Below are positions 12,758 through 28,749 of a stretch of DNA of 64,000 bases, one piece after another (position 1 is the stretch's first letter; every line of letters starts with the position of its first letter). Source of the stretch: Setaria digitata (lineage: Eukaryota > Nematoda > Chromadorea > Rhabditida > Setariidae); contig RCAB01000208.1 of the NCBI GenBank assembly GCA_003640385.1, positions 1 through 64,000 of the forward strand. Reading direction: 5' to 3'. The notes below the pieces were generated by a model that was not told the DNA's origin, did no database searches, and saw only the letters and a list, made by a program, of their open reading frames with translations. A program made the position numbers and the translations under genes.

Positions 12758-15700
12758 CTGGATGGATTAGTGAAACTGGATTCTGAAGCTGAAGTGGCGT
12801 CAACGGTGCCTGGTGGCACGAATATACCTGAAACAAACGAGGAACTTGATGTTGACCTCGACAAAACTGCGGCAGTATGTTTTGTGTTTATTTTATAGAT
12901 ATTGGATTGCGATTTTGTCCTTCGTGTATTAGGGAGAAAAAATGTATTCCTTGAATGGTATGACCACTTTTGCAGGGGTTGCGAACCGCTGATGATGGAA
13001 CATACGAAGAAAACAGATGCGATGACGAAGCTTTGCTTAGTGAACTTTCACGTCGCGAATTTACGGTACTACTCGAAAGATTTTAGTGTTACTTGTACCA
13101 GTTCAAAATATGAGTCTCGGAATTTCTAATTATAAATTCATCTTTGGATTTTTGAGGTGTTTGTCTTGTCCGAAGTTGGCAAACCGATCTTTGCATCCTG
13201 TGGGCACGAAGAACAATTATGCTCTCTTATTGCACTCATCCAAACATTCGTTATGGTTGTTACTTCATGGAATGACAGTCTTAAACGAATCCGTTCTGCT
13301 CAGATGCAAATTTCGTTCTCCTATCGAAGTCCACTCATTTTATGTATTGTTTCACGTGACGGGTTCCAGCTGGATGCTCAGGTGGATCTTGTTTACAAAC
13401 AGGTAACTTATTTCTTCCAGTTTAATAAATTCGTTAATTTAAAGAACTCTCATTGAAAATTTTCTCGTCCATGTTCACATACAGAAGGGAATCCTTTTGT
13501 GAACGCATACTCAAGGTGTTTTGGAGAAGTTGTTTTATATTCCAGATGCTTTCAATAATTTGTCGTGCTCAATTGATTTCAATTTTTCAAGCTAAAGGAC
13601 CTAATTTCGATTTGCGATTTATGCTCAAAGGTATTTGTTTCGCTCTGTCGTTTATGAAGTTTTCACATGTTTTAAGAGGGGTTTTTTTTTTTAATAAATA
13701 GATGATATTTGTTAGTTTTGGAATCCTTATGTAAGATATGCTTTGCATGCATGAAAAAAATGATGCCATACGATAAAAATGGACAAGTTGATGAAAAGAA
13801 TTATTTTTTAGGTACGGATCGGCATTTAAATGCTATAGTATCTGGTTGCAGAAATGATATAGCGGTATTCATGCGTTCAATTCGTATATTTCCTATGGCT
13901 TTTGCCGATCGAGAGCAGTTCACAAGTGCAATTGTATCAGCAGTTAACAGTGCAAAGTTAAATTTTTTTTCGAATTCTATCTCCATTTTCCTTTATTTTC
14001 GAAAATTCGTTTCTGTTTGGTTTTGAATGCCTTAGTAATGTCTTCTCAGTTTGTTTTTTTTCTTTTTTTTTTTTTTTTTTTTTAAATAATTTGTTTATTT
14101 TAGGTTAAAAATGTTGTCTACGGGTTGGTTGTAGCCAACCGACAACTAATTACAGTGGTTCGAATGAAGGGTATCCCGTTGAATCCATGCGATTTACACC
14201 TTCTTATCAATCTAATTGATTGCAATCCATCGTTAAAGAATGCCGACAACTGGATACCTATATGCTTGCCACAGTTTAACGATACGTATGTTTATTTATG
14301 TATGGCTCGCTTCTGAATGGTATTTTGTTCTGAGTTTAGCCTTGCTGTTAGAGCTGCTTGACTTCGGATTGTTGCATTTTCAAATGGTTTGGTTTTGCAA
14401 GATATGATGTATGCCGAAATTTTTTTGACCAGTTCACTTTTTACTGGTTTATCCGTTTAGCCAGTTTAGTACAAAATTAACATCTTTAACCTTGTCCAAG
14501 CCTGGAATTATGTTTTACAGCCTTCATTGATGGTTTTCTTAGTTGAAGCTGTAATTGTTTTTAAAATAAATCTTCGCATAATTTGCATTATTAACATTTT
14601 AGAGGATTCCTCTATGCTTATGTTTCTTTTATCTGGGAAGGCAGTGATGCGTGCTTGCTGCTTTTATCTCTGGAGCGTGGTGCATTCGAAACGCTTCGTG
14701 GTGTGAAAGAAATGATTGTTACTCGGTTACATTCGTCGAAATCACGTGCTTCGCTGAAGAATGCCGTGGAGAATCCTTCTTCTTTCGATGTTGAAACGGT
14801 ATTTTATCCCTTTTCTATGTAAAATAAATTCAGGCTTAAAGTAAAAAAACATTTAATTGACAGTTTGTTGAATATTAGGCATTGTCAAGATTTTTAAATT
14901 GCTTCGTCATTCAATTGACATTTGCTGTGATGTGTGGATATTGTACCAGTTAATCCCAATTATTTACAATCTTCTGAACAGGATGAGTTGATAGCACTTC
15001 ATTTCTGACTTTGGTCGATCACCCGATAAAAATTTTTTCTCCTTAATTGTCTCGAGAATATGTTTCTTGGCTATGAAAACTAAGCTTTGAAATTTTTGAT
15101 TCATTGTCGCTTTCACTTTGTAATGAGAAAGTCATGCTGAATTGTGTGGGTTAACACTCTCAGCAAAGGAAAATTACGCTTCTAGTTCGAAATTCATGTT
15201 ATTGATGAAATTCCTAACTTTGAAAGAAATGGCCTGTGTTTATAGAATTTTCCTTCTGATTTGTGGCATTTCACCTACAAGAATCGATGTTCAAGCCAAG
15301 TTTGCTGTTCACAACATTCAGTACCATTTATAAGTAAAGATGAACGTTGTAAACTACAAGAATATTACAAAAAGTTATTTGGTTATTCAGTGCGGATACC
15401 AAATCTGAAACATTTATTCATCACAAGGCCAGAATGTTGTTTGTTATCTAATGTAAGTTTACTTTAATTCAGCGTTCAGATCTGACAAAATTTTTTCATT
15501 TTAGTGAGAGTAGATGGGTATCGGAAGCCAACTTCATTAAAAAAGATGAGTCGGTTGGTTATACGTAGGTTCAAATTAAAGTACTGAACGATCAAGCAGT
15601 AATAGAAAAGGGACTTCAAAATTAATAAAATATTATATCTACTAGAATCAGGATCGCAGCTATTGTTCTGGCATTTTGGGCAGACCTAGAAAATCACGAT

Positions 15701-15990
15701 AATATTAGAACATTACATAACATGGCATTCTTTTATTCTTGTGCCTCAGTTTTTTATTTGGAATAGTTGGAAATTCCTTGGGAGGTGGGATGAGATTTAT
15801 TCATATTTAAAAAACTGTTGATTGTCGTGTTTTAGAAAGAATTTTCCAGGTTACTTCGAATTATGAATTGCACTGTGTGTTAAGTCCGTTTGTGACTCGT
15901 GCAGCAGCAAGCGCACATGCTGACCGCCTTTTGAAAATGCTCAAGAAGGAGGAATCAAAGTATTTTACTACATCTTCAGTTTATTTCTAA
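12758..15990 (+). CDS. sand-1: Vacuolar fusion protein MON1 (SAND family), 5' end unresolved
   Basis: MON1 works with CCZ1 as the guanine-nucleotide exchange factor for Rab7 and drives early-to-late endosome conversion. Exons in one frame: 12758-12874, 12976-13065, 13157-13402, 13546-13630, 13812-13942, 14104-14285, 14603-14798, 15246-15452, 15850-15990; 464 residues. Longin-1 begins VFVLSEVGKPIFASCGHEE; conserved stretches include YRSPLILCIVSRDG, RQLITVVRMKG, PLNPCDLHLLINLI, GFLYAYVSFIW and the last exon YELHCVLSPFVTRAAA. The N-terminal exon is acidic (NEELDVDLDKT), as is usual. No in-frame ATG opens it: a TAA lies just upstream, so a short first exon is missing and the acceptor AATGAG at 12757 is a guess. 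The end of exon 5 is uncertain: donor after 13942 keeps frame but drops NSAK, which fits the family. The acceptor at 13157 is again TTTGAG. Confidence 0.87.
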
Positions 15991-16770
15991 ACATCATATT
16001 ATCAGCTTTTTAATGGTACTTCATTTATTGATCATTATTGTTTTATTAAGGTACATTTCCTCTCATTGGTAAAAGGATATGGAAGGTGCATTTCCTTAAA
16101 AAAAAAAAAAAGAATTGTAGCAATAGAAGTTTTATTAAAATTGTAAATCAACTTCACCGATTTAACTGGAAATTCTAGGCAGATTTTGTAAGGAAACTCA
16201 AAGTCGTAATTTAACTTTGGGTGTAAAAGTTAATGCATTTTTTCATTTTAATAAAATGAAAAAAATGTGTTTTTACTAATAGTAATTCAATTATGGTCAC
16301 GTTTGCCAGTGCTTACATAATAAATTTTGAATCAAATTTCAGAGAAATGAAGGATTCACCTTCTAGTTAATTATTCTGTAATGAAATTGCTATTTTTTAA
16401 TATTCGTATGTATGAATTGGATGCAACCATCGTAGTCTTCATTATATTTGCCATAATCTGACATATGTTTCAATGTCTTTCCGAGACGTGAAATCATGTC
16501 CCGATTAATCTAGTTTTGCGAATCTTCATATATTTCAATGTCTTTCGTGAAGATGTGATCGAATATATTGAATTTGATAAAAAAAAATTGCTATTTTTGG
16601 TTAAAAACTGTTAGAATATAGAGTGGAAGTACTTGAACTCATTTTATCATGCATAAAAGTTCTCACATCATATAAATTGTGTATCAGTTAATATCGATGT
16701 TAGTTCACTTTGCTATTTTTAGAGTTTGATAGGAGATCAGATATAACTAAACTCTGATTATCGATTTGCA
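15991..16770. other. Intergenic region MON1 to MRPL2
   Basis: About 0.8 kb, A/T-rich. An imperfect direct repeat, each copy with tttcaatgtctttc, lies at about 16470-16550. No coding or RNA gene seen. Confidence 0.4.
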
Positions 16771-16790
16771 GATATTTTCCATGTAAAATG
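16771..16790 (+). promoter_or_regulatory. Likely splice-leader acceptor and a start-stop upstream ORF of MRPL2
   Basis: The acceptor tttgcag ends at 16771. If a leader is joined there, the 5' UTR holds ATGTAA (16781-16786), an AUG immediately followed by a stop, one base before the main ATG at 16788. Confidence 0.45.
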
Positions 16791-18954
16791 CAGGCTGGTT
16801 TATTAAGCACACTACGTTGCTTTCACCTGTCACCGTTTGCTTTGTCTATAATAACGAAGCGTTTTATACCTGCTCGTGGATCAAAACCTCTACCAAGGTA
16901 TCTGTGGGATATGGAAGATCTAAAAAAGAAGGCGAAAGGTGGATACACGCATGAGCCTTTAGTTTTACATCGGCTTGGTGGACGTGACCCCAAAACAGGT
17001 ATAAGTGAAGCTTTTGGATTTCATCGTAGTTTATGTTCTAAATGTGCCTAGTCATTCTCATGTTACGCTCTCATTCTTCTTATTATTGCAATCCACAGCT
17101 CATCAAAAAAACTGCTGTTCGCTCTGAAGATGAAGGACTTTTTTTTTCCTTTTTATACTACGCAAGAAATTTGTTCTACAGTGTACTTTTATATTAAACC
17201 ACGTTAAATATTATGCTTTTGCATAAAATAATAATCGATTTCATTGGTTTTGGATGGTTCACTGAATTTAAATGAACGAATGAGATGTAATTCATGTGTT
17301 CCCTTTTTTGTACAGGTCGAAAAGTTAATCAACATATCGGTGGTGGTGTTAAATTTGATTATTTCATGATTGATTTTCATCGACGTGGTCCAAAAGAGCC
17401 TGATGCAACTTATGATGAACGAGTATTAGTTTTTTTTTTTTTTTTTAAGGGTACATTGTTTACTGGCGACGAGTTCTGCCAACTTTAGGATTTTACTTGT
17501 GATTTTTCTCAAAACTCGTAATTTGCGCTACGGGAGCTACGAAAGAAAAAAGAAGTCCATTGTACAAAAAACATTTAAAATAAGTTTCGTAACTGGAAAT
17601 GGCTGACCTAAATCAGCAGTTGATATGAATGTACTTATGTTTCAACAATTATCGGGATAGCGAAATTGATGCCACTATATGGCAATTCTTCTGACACATT
17701 TTAGGTCATTGAGGTCCGTCGAGATCCGAACAGAACCTGTTTGATAGCGCTTGTTGCCGGTTGGGAAGGTAAACGATGGATTTTAGCGACCGAAAATATG
17801 ATAGCTGGACAGATTATAAGTACGACATGTTACATACCTGAAAGTCCTCAGGAAGGTTGGGTGATTTTCCTAAGCCAAAATTTAGCCTACTAACTTGACA
17901 AGTGTACGTACATTGAGTAAAAGCAGTAATTTTAATAATTTCACAGGAAAAGAAGGTAATGCATATCCGTTAGGAGCATTGGCACCCGGTTCATTAGTTA
18001 ATTCAGTGGAAAAATTCCCGAATGAACGAAAGTATCCATCAACAGATGATGATGTCTTCATTGTTACTGCTGGTACATGTGCTGAGATTGTCCGGCATCA
18101 AGGCGATTTTGTTGTTATTAGGGCAAGTTATTTAAACTTTTAATATGATATTTGAGGTAAAGTGCAAAAATCCTATTAAAGTACAAATTTCTCTAGCCAA
18201 TTATCGAGCAAAGGTAATTATTATCATTTGAGTACTGCACATATCTGTACACTTGCATATGCTGTAGTGTATTTTCGGAAACTTGAGAAAGTTCTTCCAT
18301 AGCAAGGGACGGGGCAATTAGCAGAGCTGTAAGAAAATGAAACACTCTCATGTACTGAATACATCATACTATCAAAATTGTCTTATTTTCTTCAGCTGCC
18401 TCACAAACATGAATTTGTTCTCCCAAAAGAATGCATGGCTACAGTTGGCAGACTGTCGAATGCAGAGTTCCACAACAAAATTTTTGGTTCGGCTCAAATG
18501 CATCGACGCTTTGGCTATAAGATGTCCAGTGGCTTGTTCCACAAAAAAGACGGCTATCTGGGACGCAAAGTTCGAAGACTACCACCGCCAAGAACGTAAG
18601 CGATTTGTCGTTGTTTTGTTTTAATTGTGGAAAAGCTCGAACTTTTGATGAGAACCAGTGCTCGCACATACGGACAGGTGGACCCTATATTCGAGATAAA
18701 CAGACTTCCAATAGTTGTTTAGAAACTACGATGTACCATACCCTTCCAAAACTAATCACTTCAACTTCATGATCATCTTCACAATTGAAATGTGCCACCA
18801 CCTCTGCATCTATTTCAGATTGAAGCCGGAAGAACCACCACGTGAATTACAGTCATTTACTCTTACCAAAGAACAACAAAGTGGACTAACGGGCATCCAT
18901 CGCATGCCACAGATGGCTCATGCCGGCTTCAATTATCGTGAATACCCAGATTAA
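16788..18954 (+). CDS. mrpl-2: Mitochondrial large-subunit ribosomal protein L2 (uL2m)
   Basis: A core protein of the mitochondrial 39S subunit near the peptidyl-transferase centre. Exons in one frame: 16788-16998, 17316-17422, 17705-17855, 17947-18122, 18396-18595, 18819-18954; 326 residues. Seen: N-terminal Arg/Ser/Thr-rich presequence-like stretch (MQAGLLSTLRCFHLSP), the family signature HIGGGVKFDYFMIDFHR, then RRDPNRTCLIALV, the SH3-like part YPLGALAPGSLVNSVE and TAGTCAEIVRHQGDFVVIR, and LPHKHEFVLPKECMATVGRL. The C-terminus lacks the usual bacterial GRGMNP-type loop; HMR-like residues are replaced by MHRRFGYKMSSG. The intron after 18122 uses a GC donor (AGG|GCAAGT); this is the only choice that keeps the frame. 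It ends about 800 bases from the stop of the convergent helicase gene. Confidence 0.93.
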
Positions 18955-19536
18955 CGTGTATATGTACTAGTTTAAAAAAATTTTTATTCCAACCGTATTA
19001 TTAAAATAAGCCTAATCCGGCTCTTTTTATGAGATACTAAACCAAATATGAGTGAAAACATCCCGAACATAGGTGTATAGCTATAACAGTCGCTCCCCTC
19101 CCCCCTTTAGCTCATCAATTTGAATCCTTCAGGAATTCTGATTCATTCTAGGAACGCCACGCACTATTAGCTTTCTAAAAAAAATTTGGCAAACGTAGCT
19201 CAGAAAAAAGATCGTGACGTCTTCAACAGCTGCACTTCCATAGCACTACTTTAACAAGACCAATTATCAAAGAATCAATATAACGAGAACGATAAAAAAA
19301 ATGTAACGGGAGTGATAGTCAAGAAACATAATAATAATATAAAGTCAGCGACAATAAACAAACAATAGCACGAGCATACAACATTAATACAATTAAAACA
19401 AAATCAGATGGGAATAAATCCAAAGATCATCAATGACTCATTGTTGCGAAGTAGCAGAACTGAATAGACACTTGTATATATAAACAAAAAGATATAATCA
19501 CGAAGAACTGAGAAATGAACAATAACGAAAACAGTG

Positions 19537-19572
<36 letters not shown>

Positions 19573-19752
19573 NAAACCACTTCCGAAATTATCTTATGTC
19601 CCCTAAACAAGGCAAATCTCCTTAAAAAGGAGAAAAAAAAAAAAAAAAAAACTCAAAAGCTGTGAGGCGTCTGATCCATGAACTTCTAGAAAATGGATGT
19701 GACGAGACTTCAACCTGTGGAGATGGAGCATTCGAGATCCAGTGTGAACTTC
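18955..19752. other. Convergent intergenic region between MRPL2 and the DEAD-box gene
   Basis: 3' UTRs of both genes presumably meet here. It contains an A30 run with an N at 19573 and a second A run at about 19635. No gene seen; the open frame across the A run is an artefact of poly-F. Confidence 0.5.
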
Positions 19753-24514
<4,762 letters not shown>

Positions 24515-24611
24515 CACAGTTTCTTGTTAGCCTCTACAGCGACAGTGAAGCAGGGCAAAACCTGAGAAGAAAAAATAGTCATTACTTTCATTAAAGCAAA
24601 TCAACAGATTC

Positions 24612-24710
24612 TAAAAGTAACAAAATCTGACAAAACTAGGGTTTTTTTAAAATCATTATTACGGCATTATTTAAAAAAATCCTAGTTTTGTCAGACTTTG
24701 TTACTTTTAA
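24612..24710. repeat. Long inverted repeat (hairpin) upstream of the DEAD-box gene
   Basis: Arms of about 41 bases (24612-24653 and 24669-24709) are reverse complements with about two mismatches, around a 15-base loop; each arm carries the core gtcagattttgttacttt or its near match. It starts about 50 bases beyond the first exon's acceptor. It could be a foldback (MITE-like) element or a structured promoter element. Confidence 0.85.
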
Positions 24711-25111
24711 TATCTTTTACTATAAGAAGGATGACATGATGATAACTGGGTCACATGTGCTAGCAATGATACGGGATATTTTATGTCCAAATTTGTTCCC
24801 TACAAACTCCGTGAAGACTAATTAGATTGATCTACATAATTAAAAATCATATCCTAAAATTTCAGCTTAATGAGGCGATCAATCTAACGATATCACTAAG
24901 GTGAACACATCTAGTTATTCTTGCTTTGGACTCTCGCTTCCTGGATGATTTAATTTTCAAAACTCAAACATTGCTACGCATAGGCTATCGTCCAAGTGTT
25001 TTATGATTTCTATTAGGTTTAACTTCAGATTTTTCTATTAGAAAAATCGAACAATATATTCAGCAGATGAAGAGAAAAATACTTTGCAGTTTTAGCAAGC
25101 TTAGTTAAATN

Positions 25112-25325
25112 CTAGTTAAATTCACACATCTCCAACGAAAAAAAAAAAAGCATATGCCATTAGCACTAACGTTTGTCCAGATCAGAACTATATATCGAAC
25201 AATATTATCAAAAAGANTTAGTTAAATTCACACATCTCCAACAAAAAAAAAAAAAAAGCATATGCCATTGGCACTAACGTTTGTCCAGATCAGAACTATA
25301 TATCGAACAATATTATCAAAAAGAG
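25112..25325 (+). repeat. Direct duplication of about 105 bases bounded by Ns
   Basis: The unit from gttaaattcacacatctcc to caatattatcaaaaaga occurs twice, right after the Ns at 25111 and 25217. Copies differ by an A-run length and single A/G changes, as two alleles would. Probably unmerged haplotypes at a scaffold join. Confidence 0.75.
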
Positions 25326-25604
25326 CGAATAAATTTGAGTGGTAAAGAAAATTTAGAACTGGGCTAGTTAGGGTCTTTTGTTATAAATTGATTGGACAGA
25401 GTGAACATAGATTGCAACTATCATTATGAAATCTGAATTAAATCATGCACCAAATTCTACAGACATGGCTGATTAAAAAAATATTCTAACAAGCGTCATC
25501 ATAACAGTCCATACTGAAGAGGCTAGATCACGTTCACGTACGCGATAGAAGACAAAACAATGACGTGTCAACGCTTATCCTGTGCCCTCCCTTCCTGGAC
25601 TTAC

Positions 25605-25826
25605 CATCCTATGCGACTCAACACGGTGCGCACTCACCTCCACTTTCCCAAAAATGTCGAAATTTTTAAATCGATTATTCACATTCGTTAAATGCGGTTC
25701 GTTAAATAGATCAATCGAAGCGATATGAAAATTTTCATCCGTCCGGAAAAATGAGGCTTGTATAAAATAACGCCCATCCATCAGAATGGAAGGCATGCTT
25801 TTATTTATGGTCTGTTCATCCTCGAG
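25605..25826 (-). CDS. Probable internal exon of an unidentified gene
   Basis: Seventy-four open codons between an acceptor (aatttag, next to 25826) and a GTAAGT donor; an alternative GTGAGT donor after 25638 shortens it by 11 codons and keeps the same phase. Both versions are multiples of three. The product contains SILMDGRYFIQASFFRTDE and NEPHLTNVNNRFKNFDIFGK, which looks like ordinary globular protein rather than low-complexity translation. No family recognised. Base composition is less A/T-rich than around it. Confidence 0.5.
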
Positions 25827-26360
25827 CTAATTTAGTCTTCGAAGAGAAGCTCGATTCAAAAAATGTAGATTTAGACATAACGATCTTTGGGACATATGTA
25901 AGCAAAGGTTTGATCAATTAATTCGATAGAGTTATCCCTTAAAGGGAGAGAATAACGTCTTAGCAGATGTGTTGCTAGCTTTCAGAAATTCAACAGGGAA
26001 ATCAAATTTCTTGGACTTGTTAGCTGTAAATTTATTGATATATCATGATTAATCACAAATAAGAAATGGAGACTTTTCTCGCGGACAAGGAAGTCTTATC
26101 TTTCGCTGACCTTGAGAAATGCCATCTTACAGGAATATATTATTACCTCAATTTAAATATAAAAAAAAAAAAAAAAAAAAAAAAAAACACCTTTTCGGAC
26201 CATCTGCCACATAGTGTAACACTCCTGCATACGTTCTTTTTCATTACAATTATTGATTACCTGCCTATTCAATACCTCCTTCATCAGTAATTATTTTCTC
26301 GTCCTTTCAGAAGTCATGGAATGCTGAATCCTTGAAGATTGCATAGTTTCGACAGAGAAA

Positions 26361-28595
26361 ATGCAGTTGGCATCAAATGAGGTAAAATTATTTCACTTCC
26401 TGTCATTGTAAAGGATTGGTCTGACATTTTATAGATGCGAACATCACTGTTTTTCTCTCAATCTCCTTTCAGTTCTTTTTTTGCTTTTGGTTTTTTTTCG
26501 TTTTTTTTGCTCCGATCACTGCTTTCGACTTGAAATTTCAAACTCAATTTAATTTTTGACTTTCAATCATTTTTTGCTTCTGAAATGATGAAAATTTTCA
26601 CTTAAGCCTTCTTTTTTCAGTGAATTTTTTTCACCTCCTAAAATTTCACTTCCTTTTTGCTTCTCGATTTCTTTCTCATTTATAATCCATTTTAATGGAA
26701 AATAATCTGAACTTTAAATCCCAATTTCTTGCTTTAAGATTCTCAGCAATCTCATGAAATACGCACATAGAAGTACAAAAAAAAAGGTACTTTGTGCGAG
26801 AAAAACTTTCCCCCTTTCAAGTCCTGACAAATTTTCTATTGGAAAAATGACGGCAATTTAGGCTTTTGTTTTGTCAGAAATGCTATAAAACTATGATATG
26901 GGCACAAAGAAAAAGGACCAGACCACTTTTAATCATTGGAAAATAATAATTAGAAAAAGTTAAGTATCATACATTTCGCATGGGCGAAGATTTTAAAAGG
27001 TGAAGTATTGCAACCTGATCGAGTTCGATTAAATCTGCAACGATCCTAATGAGAATGCACAGAAATTTATTTGAAACTGTGAGGAAAAACCTTTAAGCAT
27101 ACGTTGAATTTGCAACTGTCTCATGAAAAAAGAAAAATGACTTTCGCTTTTAAATTGAAGGAATTTGACACATATCACGGCATTCCAACAGTTCGAAAAT
27201 TAGTATGAATTCTTACACCAACTTTAAGATCTTTATTTTGCTACTAAAAAAAAGGTCATAAATTTATAAAATTTATATCTTCATCGTATTCAACGATGTT
27301 AAATCCAAAATATTGCGGAGACCTGCAAGACTTTTAACATCTCTAAATCACTGAAAGCTTTCAGAATATGAAGAATAAAACTGTGTAAGATAAATGGAAC
27401 AGTAAATCTATATTTACCATCAGCACAGAGAGCAAATAAATATATATTTAAAAAAAACGATTGACGTAGGATGGAACTTTCATCAGCAAACTGTTGGACA
27501 TGCTTGATGAAACTCAACGAAGCGAGGGAAATATTTATACTATCCAAGAGAAGGGTTTCCTTGACGTCTTTGAGTTATATCTTACGCGCTGAAAAAAAAA
27601 AAAAAAAATTTCTTGTATCCACTATAATGAAGCCATTTGAATGAAAGGAAATCCAGATCGACTGAACAGCAAACACATTTCAACTTTTAAAAATTCGATC
27701 CAGTCATAGATTACGTTATGCAAGAATCCAGCAACAGAAACAGCATCAGAATGGATAAGAAATAATTGTGAAACAGCACTTACGAACATATACGTAATCA
27801 TTTCCTTGTACATCCTATATTTACTCTGCTGAAATATCACCTATATCTTCCGCTAACTTTACGATAAATTCCATCCATTTTCGAATGGGTAGTTCTCTTC
27901 TCTAAATTTATTTCTAAGATAACATAAATTGGTTCAAAATATAAAAGGAAAACATACACGGATTACCAACCTGAATTACGAAAACAAAGACTGCTCGGCT
28001 CTCAAAGTAGTGTGTCCATTCCGTTCCAAGTTGGAGCTCTCAGAATGTCCATTAAGTGTAAAAAAAGAAAAAAAAAAGAAAAAAATTGAAGACCACGGAA
28101 TTCCACCTTAAGCATTGAAGTAATCTACGAAAAGAAAAAACATGAAAATAAGTGTGGAAGGAAAAAATAAGTGTATTTCTTAGCGATACATTGAAAATTT
28201 CTGATAAGCAAAAATCTCAAAAATTCCAAGCTCATCTGGTGCATTACAAATCCAATAATTCAAAGATCCTTGAGTGAAATTTAAAGAATGCGTAGCACTG
28301 AAATCATATTACAGTTTTTTTTATTTTAGAAACTTCAAACCTAGCCAAATAAAAACCATAAATTTAGAGAAGAAAAAAAGAACTTTCCGAAATGATACGG
28401 TAGCTCATATGCTGCACATAACTTTTTTAAAAAATGATTTCAGATACTGCTGTTGCTCTGCTGTTATCGAATGTTCGATACACAACATTCATATCCTTTC
28501 TCTATTTACGTCTTCAGGTTCCTCACCGTAAGGAATCTCCTCCAGAGATGACGTACAACAGAATGATTTACGGCTATGACACAAGAGCAAAATGA
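26361..28595 (+). CDS. Candidate two-exon small protein (32 residues)
   Basis: ATG at 26361 follows a clean acceptor (tcctttcag at about 26310). Exon 26361-26381 codes MQLASNE and ends at a GTAAAA donor; after an acceptor gtcttcag, exon 28518-28595 continues in phase with VPHRKESPPEMTYNRM and stops after GYDTRAK. The intron of 2.1 kb would span the - strand islands listed above, and exon 2 overlaps an antisense open frame, so only one of the two may be real. No homologue recognised. Confidence 0.25.
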
Positions 28596-28749
28596 AACTC
28601 CCGAATAGCAGCACTTTACCCTTAAACAAGAAATCGAAACTTTAATAATCTTACCATCACCTGGTCAATCAGTTGGTAGAGCCAGACATTTCAAACATTC
28701 ATACGAAACCAAGTCATGTCCGGTGTTTAACAACTAAGGCTGATAAGAA

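Larger units (their letters stand above)
24911..28700 (-). other. Candidate unrecognised spliced gene (partial exon set, - strand)
   Basis: Several - strand open islands have splice-like borders and ordinary amino acid composition. Best supported: 25605-25826 (see separate entry). Others: 24911-24940, acceptor atccag, EARVQSKNN then stop, in phase with the previous one; 26973-27034, acceptor ttgcag, donor GTATGA, with LIELDQVAILHLLKSS; 27787-27832 start of a frame with acceptor tttcag and a GTAAGT, giving KYRMYKEMITYMF and running on to VIYDWIEFLK; about 27850-27895 with LPIRKWMEFIVKLAED; 28190-28297, acceptor atttcag, with NYWICNAPDELGIFEIF; 28518-28618 with SLEEIPY before GTGAGG. I could not join them all in one frame and recognise no family, so the structure, and even whether they form one gene, is open. 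Some islands have overlapping open frames on the other strand. Confidence 0.35.

Noticed and set aside
13453..13545. Open frame upstream of the MON1 exon at 13546
   Set aside because: Different frame from the MON1 alignment; the acceptor tattccag at 13545 gives the conserved continuation.
26570..26960. - strand Lys/Glu-rich open frames (for example NEKEIEKQKGSEILGG)
   Set aside because: Purine-rich strand of A/T-rich DNA readily gives Lys/Glu frames; no clear splice borders. Noted only as possible parts of the candidate gene nearby.
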